Shown one piece after another: positions 1 through 6,311 of a DNA stretch of 64,000 nucleotides (positions are counted from its first letter, which is position 1; each line of letters opens with the position of its first letter). The DNA comes from Verrucomicrobiales bacterium (lineage in GTDB: Bacteria; Verrucomicrobiota; Verrucomicrobiia; Verrucomicrobiales; DEV007). The stretch is from positions 1 to 64,000 of the forward strand of contig JARGPJ010000005.1 in assembly GCA_029212615.1 (NCBI GenBank). Direction: 5' to 3'. Under the pieces are notes generated by a model that was not told the origin of the DNA, ran no database searches, and was given only the letters and a program-made list of their open reading frames with translations. The translations under genes were made by a program, and so were the position numbers.

Positions 1-47
1 AAGCCTACGACGTATTCAATGCTAACTTCAACGGGGGCTGGATTTGA
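1..47 (+). CDS. C-terminal end of an unidentified protein (cut by window start)
   Basis: Reading in the frame that starts at base 3, fourteen sense codons (AYDVFNANFNGGWI) run into a TGA at 45-47. The composition looks like the end of a real protein, and no start lies inside the window. Too little is visible to assign a family or function. A hairpin that could end its transcript lies about 100 bases downstream. Confidence 0.35.
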   Translation, partial: AYDVFNANFNGGWI

Positions 48-414
48 CGCTTACGGAACGAGTGAGTTAAAGTGTGAAATAAGCAACACCATCCCTACCG
101 GGAATTTTTCGGGATCAGCCAGCATTTCGTGACTTTTCCCAAGTTTGCTCCCGGTTTTCCCGGGGGCATTTTCCTGCTTCAAAGGAAAGGGTTTAAATCA
201 GTTCACATTGATCACCGGGGTGCCGATGCGCATCTTCAGTCTGCAGCCCGAGGGCATGCGACATTTCCTGACCGTTCCGACAAATTCGCCAGAGATCATC
301 ACCCCAGTCGCAACCCAACAGGGTTGCCTCACCCACGATACCCTGTCAGATCACTTCAAGGACTTCCCAAGCCTGCCCCCTCGGAATCAAAAGCCCACCA
401 CCACCCCGACTCAC
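48..414. other. Intergenic spacer, 367 bases
   Basis: No convincing gene is seen here. Short open frames at 129-575 and 145-435 have low-complexity, Pro/His/Ser-rich translations without a recognisable domain and run into the antisense of the ABC fragment. The only structure I can point to is the GC-rich hairpin at 147-167. Confidence 0.5.
147..167 (+). terminator. GC-rich hairpin, possible terminator of the gene cut by the window start
   Basis: GCTCCCGG (147-154) pairs with CCGGGGGC (160-167) over eight base pairs, one of them G-T, with a TTTTC loop. On the plus strand it is followed by ATTTTCC, a weak T tract. The position, 100 bases past the first stop codon, suits a terminator, but the short T run leaves this uncertain. 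Confidence 0.35.
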
Positions 415-834
415 TCAGGCTGCATCCAGCTGTAAATTCCATCTCTCCTGCCTCGAAGACTTCCGAACACGAACCGTGGCGCCGAAGGCCTTGCCTAAAT
501 TGGCGGAGCTCAGGACATCGGCCTTCGGTCCCTGAGCGAGAACTTTGCCGTTCTTCAAGAGCAACACGTAGGTGATCTCGGGGAAGATTTCTTCGATGTG
601 GTGGGTCACGAGGATGAGGTTCGGTCTCTTCTTCTTTCGGGCCAGTTTCTGCAGGTTGATGAGAAAGCGTTCTCTCGCGACGGGGTCGAGGCCCGCGCAC
701 GGTTCGTCGAGAATGAGTAGATCCGGCTTCGCCATCAGAGCCCGTGCGATAAAGACTTTCTGGCGCTCGCCTTGACTGAGCACGGGAGAAAACCTGTCCC
801 TTCCTGAAAAAAAATCATGGGTCACCCATCCCAT
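415..834 (-). pseudogene. 5'-truncated ABC transporter ATP-binding protein
   Basis: The 139 residues carry only the second half of an ABC nucleotide-binding domain: the signature LSQGERQKVFIARAL, a Walker B ending LLILDEP, the D-loop GLDP and the H-loop histidine in LVTHH. Walker A and the Q-loop, which should lie some 100 residues earlier, are missing. The first dozen residues up to about DFFSGR do not resemble the family, whereas homology appears to begin at DRFSPVLSQGE. Upstream, the same frame soon meets stops, and no partner permease is nearby. Intact members of this soluble family are about 250-270 residues long. This is most likely a decayed gene whose 5' part was lost by deletion or rearrangement near 800-820. 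A functional short protein is unlikely because ATP could not be bound. Confidence 0.7.
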
Positions 835-1006
835 GCTGACTGAAGAGATGAAAACCCTCTTCGTCGGGTGGGCCGGAAATCTGCCCCGCGACCAGACCGC
901 AGGCCGCCCGTGGTTCGAATCCGTAGATCCCGCGAAACTCTATCCCGTGAACATCTACCACGCCCAGCGCGCGAAACGTTTCGGCTCCGAATCCACGGCA
1001 CCGTAG
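833..1006 (+). pseudogene. Short unrecognised coding fragment next to the ABC remnant
   Basis: From ATG 833 an open frame of 57 codons runs to TAG at 1004-1006; the same frame is open back to about 766. The translation (for example KTLFVGWAGNLPRD and KLYPVNIYHAQRAKRFG) has balanced composition and GC-rich third positions, unlike the other frames here. I do not recognise the family. It could be the 3' remnant of a gene truncated at the same point as the ABC fragment, or a small unknown gene. It ends just before the BlaI operators. Confidence 0.3.
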
Positions 1007-1031
1007 TTCTACGGCCTCCCGAGAACACTAC

Positions 1032-1049
1032 GTGCGAAAAAATTCGCAC
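1032..1049. promoter_or_regulatory. Operator-like dyad 1 upstream of blaI
   Basis: GTGCGAA (1032-1038) and TTCGCAC (1043-1049) form a perfect 7-base inverted repeat around four A residues. The same arms recur at 1077-1094, 45 bases further on (about four helical turns). BlaI-family dimers usually bind short dyads of this size ahead of their own operon, so autoregulation is inferred. A TTGACC that could be a -35 element lies between the two dyads at 1058-1063. Confidence 0.6.
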
Positions 1050-1076
1050 TGATTTTCTTGACCGTTTTCTTCTAAT

Positions 1077-1094
1077 GTGCGAAAAACTTCGCAT
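1077..1094. promoter_or_regulatory. Operator-like dyad 2 at the blaI start codon
   Basis: GTGCGAA (1077-1083) and TTCGCAT (1088-1094) repeat the dyad at 1032-1049 with one base changed and the same four-base spacer. It reaches the ATG at 1093. Bound protein here would sit on the transcript start or the beginning of the gene. Its place favours 1093 over 1075 as the true start of the regulator. Confidence 0.55.
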
Positions 1095-1485
1095 GACAAC
1101 GAAGAAAGCGAAAGGGGAGTCGAATTTCAGTCGGCGCGAGAGTGAGGTCATGGATGTCCTTTTCCAGAAAGGCTCGGCGACAGCGCGCGAAGTGTGGTCG
1201 GCACTGGGGGAGACGCGGACGTATTCGACCGTTCGGAAGCTGCTCAGTATTCTCGAGGAGAAAGGACACGTCACCCATGAGACGCATGGAGCGGCCTTTC
1301 TCTATTCACCGAAGATCAAGCGCGAGGCGGCGGCCTCCTCCGCGATCGGTCGTCTCGTCGATACCTTTTTTCAAGGCTCGGTCGCCGGTGCCGTTTCGAG
1401 TTTGCTCGGGGAAAAGGGGCACAAACTCTCGCCCGAGGAACTCGATCGAATCGGCAAAATGATCGAGGACGCCAGGAACAAATAG
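1093..1485 (+). CDS. BlaI/MecI family transcriptional repressor
   Basis: This 130-residue protein has the BlaI winged-helix layout: the first helix around RRESEVMDVLFQKG, a recognition region TAREVWSALGETRTYSTVRKLLSIL, and the wing GHVTHETHGAAFLYSP. The C-terminal half (residues about 75-130) is the usual dimerisation and cleavage region. Family members repress a membrane M56 sensor gene and are inactivated when that sensor triggers their proteolysis. The M56 gene starts 15 bases after this stop, as in bla/mec operons. An in-frame ATG at 1075 would add six residues, but it lies inside the operator-like dyad; no Shine-Dalgarno sequence decides the matter. There is no beta-lactamase gene nearby, so the regulated output is unknown. 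Confidence 0.85.
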   Translation: MTTKKAKGESNFSRRESEVMDVLFQKGSATAREVWSALGETRTYSTVRKLLSILEEKGHVTHETHGAAFLYSPKIKREAAASSAIGRLVDTFFQGSVAGAVSSLLGEKGHKLSPEELDRIGKMIEDARNK

Positions 1486-1500
1486 AACACCGCACGGGAC

Positions 1501-3837
1501 ATGAACGACCTCAACTTCCCAGTCATCCTCGCCGAGTTTCTCGTGAAATCGGCCATCACCATCGCGCTCGGCTTTGCCATTCTTGCCGCGATCAAGCACA
1601 TCTTCCCGGCCGAAGCGAAGCACAGGCTGTGGGTCCAGATCTTCTCCGTGAGCCTCGCCATACCCATTCTGCTGATGGTGTTTCCCCGGTGGGAAATTGT
1701 GCCGAATCTTCTTGCGCGGCCAGCGACTGAAATCCCGCATCGACCGATGACCTACACCCCGACGGTCGCTCCGGTGAAAGGTTTGCCCGTTTCACTGCCT
1801 CAGGTGACAGAACCGAAATTTCAATTCTCCTGGCCATGGACTCTCTTCGTCATCTGGATCGGTGGTGTCGCGGTCCTGTGTTTCCGGTTCATTCCCGGCG
1901 GCGTGTTTCTCCGAAGAATCGAGCGGAGCGCGATCCCGGCTGACGGGGAGATTCTCGCGAAATTCAACGAGCTGAACCGGTCGGCCCGCCGCGACCGCAC
2001 GACGCTTTTCCTTTCCCCGCTCGTGAAGTCACCCTTCACCTGGGGCCTCGCCCGATCCCGTATCGTATTGCCCGAGTCAGCGGCAGACTGGTCCGGCGAT
2101 GACTTGGAAATGATCCTCCTCCACGAACTCGAACACGTCCGTCGAAACGACGCGCGCGCCGTCCTGATCTCCCGCCTCTTTCTGGCCCTGAACTGGATCA
2201 ACCCGTTCGCCTGGATCGCGATCCGTCGGGCCGCTCAGCATCGGGAAGAAGCCTGCGATTGGCGCGTGATCCATGCCGGATACTCCTCCGAGAGCTACGC
2301 CGCCATGCTGTTCAGCCAGGCGAAGACATCAGTTTCTCCTACCCTGCAATCCTGTGCCACAGCCGTGGCCGAAACCGGAACCATAGAAAGACGAATAAAA
2401 ATGATCCTGAACCATCGCCCCCAATCCATCAGTGGAAAGACCACGCTCCTGTCCCGGCTTTCCGGGATCGTCACATTGCTCGCCGTACTCGCGATCGGAC
2501 TATCCGGGTTCGTCGACAATGAATTGATCGCCGCGGACGCCAAGGGAATCTCGAAATCGACGACGCCGAACACGGAAGCCATTGCTGCCATCGAGCAGAA
2601 ACTCAAGGACATCACTATTCCAACGGTGGAATCCGTGGATACGCCGCTACGATCTGCGTTGGAGTTTCTTCAGCAGCGTTCCGTCGAACTGGATGTCGAC
2701 GAACCAGATCCTGCGAAGAAAGGTTTCAACATCATTTTAAAGGACGAGAGTGCGGGCGACACACGAATCACATTGAAGCTCACTAATGTCCCGATGGCCG
2801 AAGCGCTCCGCTACACCACCAATCTAGCGCAATTGAAATATAAAGTTGTTCCGGGCGCTGTCGTCATCCTTCCTCTCACTTCATCCACTTCCGAGGTCTA
2901 CACGACTACCTATGAAGTTCCGCCCGCCTTCATGAAACTCGGCGGCGACGAGGCGACCACCGCCCTCGACATCCTCAAAAACGCCGGAGTCACATTTCCT
3001 CCCGGAGCGAGCGCCATTTTCAGTTCAGAAACCTCCCATCTCATCGTTCGGAACACCCGGGACCAGCTCGAGCTTGTCGAGGCATATGTCGATTCCATCA
3101 GGGAACCGGCACCCGCGATGACCCCCGGGATCGAAGCCTATCTCAAGAAGATCGAATCCATCATCCTTCCCTCCCTGGAATTCACCGATACCCCCCTCAT
3201 GGATGCCGCCGCCTTTCTTCAATCGAAATCCGTCGCGCTGGATCTTCAAGAGCCCGACCCCGCGAAAAAGGGCATCAATATCGTCGTGGCCGCGGGCGAC
3301 ATCCGCGACGCCAAGGTGACCCTCCGTCTCACCAACGCCCCCCTCAGCGAAGCGCTGCGCTACACTGCCGAGCTCGCCGGTGGGGGGCTGCGCGTCGACG
3401 AATCCGCCGCAGTCATCGGTTACGACGAATCGACACCGCGCTCGTCCGACGAAGACGCCGCCGCCGAGGCCAAGATCGCGGCGAATGAAATGAAACTGGC
3501 CTCCATCATCCTTCCCAAAGTCGAGTTTGCCGGGACTCCGCTGACCGTGGCCTTGGGCCTTCTTCGGCAGAGATCCGTCGAGTTGGATGTCGAAGAATCG
3601 GATCCTGAGAAAAAGGGACTCAACATCGTTCTCGATGCCGGGAAACCGCAAGGAGGAGTGGATCCGGTCTCCGACGGTTCCTCTGGATTCGGGTCCGCAA
3701 ACGAACCCGGAGAGCCGACCGTGGACTTAAAGCTCTCCAACATCTCCCTCGCCGCAGCGCTCAAATACACCTGTGACCTCGCCGGAATGGAATACATCGT
3801 CGAGCCCCACAACCTGCTCGTCCACCCGAAACAGTAG
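1501..3837 (+). CDS. M56 (BlaR1-type) membrane metallopeptidase with three secretin-N-like repeats
   Basis: The first 340 residues match the BlaR1/MecR1 sensor core. Membrane segments lie at about 10-30, 45-61 and 111-130, the zinc motif HELEH at 208-212 sits within LLHELEHVRRND, a probable third ligand is in HREEACD (about 248-253), and a last membrane helix spans about 318-337. In place of a penicillin-binding sensor, the extracytoplasmic part contains three copies of a roughly 95-residue unit at about 363-460, 548-640 and 664-776. Each has TPL, RSVELDV or a variant, DPxKKG-NI and (K/R)L(T/S)N-PL-EALRYT. These resemble the short secretin/TonB N-terminal fold; a different secretin-like stretch lies at 470-535. 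It follows the repressor gene by 15 bases, so it is probably its signal-transducing partner. The ligand sensed is unknown and unlikely to be a beta-lactam. Confidence 0.85.
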   Translation: MNDLNFPVILAEFLVKSAITIALGFAILAAIKHIFPAEAKHRLWVQIFSVSLAIPILLMVFPRWEIVPNLLARPATEIPHRPMTYTPTVAPVKGLPVSLPQVTEPKFQFSWPWTLFVIWIGGVAVLCFRFIPGGVFLRRIERSAIPADGEILAKFNELNRSARRDRTTLFLSPLVKSPFTWGLARSRIVLPESAADWSGDDLEMILLHELEHVRRNDARAVLISRLFLALNWINPFAWIAIRRAAQHREEACDWRVIHAGYSSESYAAMLFSQAKTSVSPTLQSCATAVAETGTIERRIKMILNHRPQSISGKTTLLSRLSGIVTLLAVLAIGLSGFVDNELIAADAKGISKSTTPNTEAIAAIEQKLKDITIPTVESVDTPLRSALEFLQQRSVELDVDEPDPAKKGFNIILKDESAGDTRITLKLTNVPMAEALRYTTNLAQLKYKVVPGAVVILPLTSSTSEVYTTTYEVPPAFMKLGGDEATTALDILKNAGVTFPPGASAIFSSETSHLIVRNTRDQLELVEAYVDSIREPAPAMTPGIEAYLKKIESIILPSLEFTDTPLMDAAAFLQSKSVALDLQEPDPAKKGINIVVAAGDIRDAKVTLRLTNAPLSEALRYTAELAGGGLRVDESAAVIGYDESTPRSSDEDAAAEAKIAANEMKLASIILPKVEFAGTPLTVALGLLRQRSVELDVEESDPEKKGLNIVLDAGKPQGGVDPVSDGSSGFGSANEPGEPTVDLKLSNISLAAALKYTCDLAGMEYIVEPHNLLVHPKQ

Positions 3838-4178
3838 AAAAATTTCGACCGTACAGAATCGTGTCGAGTGAAGTCCAGGGTGGGTCGCCCACTTTGGACA
3901 CTCCGCTCTGCCCATTGGCAGCCTGTCTCGCGCCGCTCAGCAGTAGGCGACAGGAACGTGAAAATCCAAACGCTCGCAGATGGCGGTCCATCTATAAAAG
4001 TTTCCCCGGTAAATGACACGTTTACGATAATTTCAAGGAGGCCGGATCCTTCAATTAACTGCTAGGGATTTGCTTTTCCAACTCGACGATCCATCATCGC
4101 GCATCGCTCCGGGCTGGAGGGGGAGCAGCTCTTTCTTTTCAGATCCGTAGAACCGCGCGAAGCTCTGCCGACTAGCGA

Positions 4179-4212
4179 AAAGGGTGTGAAATCCGTGTGT
4201 TTCCCACCCTTT
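4179..4212 (-). terminator. Long hairpin, possible terminator of the GNAT/DUF6875 operon
   Basis: AAAGGGTG (4179-4186) pairs with CACCCTTT (4205-4212), and after one mismatch GAAA (4188-4191) pairs with TTTC (4200-4203), giving twelve pairs around an eight-base loop. Read on the minus strand, the stem ends in CCCTTTTCG about 80 bases after the stop codon of the GNAT gene, which suits a terminator. It directly precedes the tRNA-like segment, so it might instead belong to a degenerate structural RNA. Confidence 0.45.
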
Positions 4213-4220
4213 GATCCATA

Positions 4221-4270
4221 ACTGGTTGAAAACCAATAAATCTTTTGGGGTTCAACTCCCCTCACCTCCA
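4221..4270 (+). other. tRNA 3'-half-like segment (remnant or attachment-site-like)
   Basis: ACTGG-TTGAAAA-CCAAT (4221-4237) resembles an anticodon arm with a seven-base loop (GAA at the anticodon position and one mismatch in the stem). GGGG-TTCAACT-CCCC (4247-4261) is a T arm, and CACCTCC followed by A (4263-4270) looks like the 3' acceptor strand and discriminator. No matching 5' strand (GGAGGTG) or D arm is found; the hairpin at 4179-4212 stands in that place. I read it as the leftover 3' half of a tRNA or tmRNA gene, as left by integration events, but no integrase is present. Confidence 0.3.
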
Positions 4271-4287
4271 CTTTTTCGCCGTTAAAG

Positions 4288-5466
4288 CTATCGCGGAAGA
4301 GTCACCTTCCGGATGGCCTTTTTCGCGACCTGCTTGCCTATCATTCCGGCGACGAGGGTGACTTGCCTCGCCCGGGAGCTCACGCGGTTCGGCATCCAGT
4401 GAACGGAATCGACATGGTAGCTTTCGCCATGGGTGAATCCGGTCTTATAGGGCTCGTCACCGCTGAGGAAATCGAGCGTTTCAACGCCGTCCTTTTCCGT
4501 CCAGATATCGATTCGTTTCAAGAGGAGACATTTACCGGGAGCGAAGGACCGAAAGGCAGGATCAAAACCGGTGAGATAGCCGTAATATTTCTTTCCGCGG
4601 ACAAATCCTATATCAACAGCGACCATCTCCCCCCGGTCCACGAGGGCGGAAACCTGAAGTCCCACGCCGGGATCCTTCGAAGCTTCGCCCAGCATATTCA
4701 AGAGGGCCTTGTCCTCGAGAGGGCTGACCCCGTCTTTTCGAAAATAGTCGATATGGAAGAACGCGACGTTCTCCAGATCGGAGACCCGGATTTCATCACC
4801 GCGCAAGATGACAACACGGGAGCCCGGCAGGCCCTTATCAAGACGCCTCAACGATCGCCGCATGTCCTGCCGACGTTTACCCGGCAACGACGCAAGATAG
4901 GGCTCAAGCCCTCCTCTAATCTTCACCACGGGGCAGGGCGCGTGCCGCTTCGAAACCGTGATCATTTCCTCCCTCTGTTGCCCTTTATCGTTAAAAAAGG
5001 CGTGAAGGTAGCCTTCAGAGGAAATTTTCCAGAAGTAGAAGCTGAAAGCGGGGAATTCGCGGCTCACATAATTAAAAACAGCATTTAATCCGGCAAAAGC
5101 ATCCTCATGATTCGTCGCGATAACGTCCTGGTAGTCACCTACCCGATCAGCCGCAAGGCGAATTTGCCTACCTTGACGATAACAAGGTAGGATGGCGACC
5201 ATCTCATCGCCTCTTTCAACGAGAAAAACCATGAGTGAATCGTAGCTCCCTGTGAAATGACGATACCAGGCCAGATTCCAGGTGAAGGTCTGAAACGGAG
5301 CCGCCAATCTTCCGGTCAATTTCCGCCAGGACAGTTCTAACTTTTCAATTTCTTCAACGCTTTCAATCGAACGAACCCTGCAGGAGACGCGGGAGGAGTC
5401 CTGCACCTCGCCGGGGCAGGGATGATGGAGAGGCAAGCCCGGATCATTGATTTCAGCTCCCTTCAT
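4288..5466 (-). CDS. GNAT-type acyltransferase of the CelD/BioF2-like family
   Basis: The 392-residue product shows the two-lobed GNAT arrangement of CelD/FemAB-like enzymes. An N-terminal lobe contains FQTFTWNLAWYRHF and a run of strands (LMVFLVERGDEMVAILPCY). The C-terminal lobe has LRRLDKGLPG, the strand VDRGEMVAVDIGFVRGKKYYGYLTGFDPAF and the acyl-binding region SFAPGKCLLLKRIDIWTEK. Such proteins acylate cell-surface polysaccharides or amino sugars; the substrate here is unknown. The start at 5466 was chosen because its ATG overlaps the upstream stop codon as ATGA and is followed directly by plausible coding sequence. A longer open frame to 5556 would intrude 90 bases into the neighbour. 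The pair is probably co-translated. No signal peptide is seen, so it should act in the cytoplasm. Confidence 0.7.
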   Translation of the reverse strand: MKGAEINDPGLPLHHPCPGEVQDSSRVSCRVRSIESVEEIEKLELSWRKLTGRLAAPFQTFTWNLAWYRHFTGSYDSLMVFLVERGDEMVAILPCYRQGRQIRLAADRVGDYQDVIATNHEDAFAGLNAVFNYVSREFPAFSFYFWKISSEGYLHAFFNDKGQQREEMITVSKRHAPCPVVKIRGGLEPYLASLPGKRRQDMRRSLRRLDKGLPGSRVVILRGDEIRVSDLENVAFFHIDYFRKDGVSPLEDKALLNMLGEASKDPGVGLQVSALVDRGEMVAVDIGFVRGKKYYGYLTGFDPAFRSFAPGKCLLLKRIDIWTEKDGVETLDFLSGDEPYKTGFTHGESYHVDSVHWMPNRVSSRARQVTLVAGMIGKQVAKKAIRKVTLPR

Positions 5467-6215
5467 GATTCGAAAAACGATTCCTCCGGTTTCGCCGGCG
5501 CCAGCCGGTTCTTCAAGGCATCCACCCGCCACTTCAATTTCTGCTTGAGCCGCCACCCCCTTCCCCCGAGATGCCGGAGCTTCCGGGGAGGTTCACCAAA
5601 CCGTTCCCGGTAAACCGTCTGCCAGGCAGGAACCTGACAAATGAAGCGCCAGTCTGACTCGAGGAAAGTCCGAAAGACATACATCGGGGCCGGGGATCTC
5701 AGGGCGAAAAGACGGGGATTGAAAGTGGTCGCGAACGGGCAGGAGGGGAAGAATTCCCCCACCAGAATTCCCCGCCGCAGCAGATCCCTTTTGATCCCGC
5801 GCGAAGGATCAGTGGCTTCAAGAAGCCGGGCACCACGAACACCGGGGAGAACGAGAGTAAGGCATCGAAGCCGCGGGTCAGAGGCATCAATCTCACTTTC
5901 AAAGCGATCGGCAGCGCTCCATAAAATTTCATCCAATGCCGTGAGAGCCGGCTCCCGCGTTTCCGGAAAAGCGCCCGCAAAATAGAAACTCCGATCGGCA
6001 ATGGACGGAGCAACCATCGGACAAATGGCTTCGACGCGACGATGTTTTCGCACCTTGTGAACCGGGTAAGTCGCAGCCCAATCAACGCAGGCCACGATTG
6101 TATCCGCTACCCCGGTCGAGACCCCTTCAGCCAACCAATTCCTGTGATCCCCCGCGTCCCTGAGAGAAAGGAGCGAGGTAACCGGCAAGGTCGACGTTGA
6201 AGATGACAGAAGCAT
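5463..6215 (-). CDS. DUF6875-like protein of unknown function
   Basis: The 250-residue protein is soluble, with no signal peptide or membrane helix. Its best landmarks are a Cys-Pro motif (EAICPMVAPS, about residues 63-72) and a later block GEFFPSCPF followed by RSPAPMYVFRTFLESDWRFI. These resemble the conserved blocks that I associate with the DUF6875 family (cysteine-proline pairs, a GxFHPxC-like motif and a RSPxPxxxxR segment). The function of that family is not established to my knowledge. It is the first gene of a two-gene unit with the GNAT enzyme, overlapping it by four bases, so both probably serve one modification pathway. Identification of the family is from memory and moderate. Confidence 0.5.
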   Translation of the reverse strand: MLLSSSTSTLPVTSLLSLRDAGDHRNWLAEGVSTGVADTIVACVDWAATYPVHKVRKHRRVEAICPMVAPSIADRSFYFAGAFPETREPALTALDEILWSAADRFESEIDASDPRLRCLTLVLPGVRGARLLEATDPSRGIKRDLLRRGILVGEFFPSCPFATTFNPRLFALRSPAPMYVFRTFLESDWRFICQVPAWQTVYRERFGEPPRKLRHLGGRGWRLKQKLKWRVDALKNRLAPAKPEESFFES

Positions 6216-6228
6216 TAAAATTATAGTA

Positions 6229-6256
6229 ATTATAATATTTTACCATAATATCGCAA
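6229..6256 (-). promoter_or_regulatory. Possible sigma70-type promoter for the DUF6875/GNAT operon
   Basis: On the minus strand TTGCGA (6256-6251) and TATAAT (6234-6229) are separated by 16 bases in a distinctly AT-rich stretch ahead of the ATG at 6215. Transcription would begin about seven bases before the start codon, giving a nearly leaderless message. A second TATAAT at 6225-6220 is too close to the ATG to serve. Confidence 0.35.
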
Positions 6257-6311
6257 GTGCATTTGATCTGGGTAATCCTACCCCCTTTCACCTCTATCCG
6301 GTTTTCGACAG

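Larger units (their letters stand above)
3838..4287. other. Intergenic region between convergent genes, 450 bases
   Basis: No protein gene is supported. The minus-strand open frame at 4062-4271 translates into the kind of false protein (beginning MEVRGVEP) produced by reading across a tRNA-like 3' end. The two structures worth noting, a long hairpin at 4179-4212 and a tRNA 3'-half-like segment at 4221-4270, are listed separately. The stretch 3838-4178 contains a small dyad near 3882-3895 (GTGGG facing CCCAC) but nothing else I can interpret. Confidence 0.5.

Noticed and set aside
129..700. Open frames at 129-575, 145-435 and 356-700
   Set aside because: Low-complexity translations, mostly antisense or out of frame with the ABC remnant; no domain seen.
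868..1092. N-terminal extension of the BlaI protein (open frame from 868)
   Set aside because: The extension is Arg/Pro-rich without family likeness, crosses both operator dyads and overlaps another protein-like frame. BlaI proteins normally begin near 1093.
3025..3651. 208-codon minus-strand frame
   Set aside because: Antisense to the repeat region of the M56 gene; its repeats only mirror the sense-strand repeats.
4062..4271. Minus-strand protein beginning MEVRGVEP
   Set aside because: This is the typical false translation across a tRNA- or tmRNA-like 3' end, not a gene.
3838..4272. Complete tmRNA (ssrA) gene
   Set aside because: No matching 5' acceptor strand, no tag-peptide frame ending in Ala-Ala and stop, and no pseudoknot series was found.
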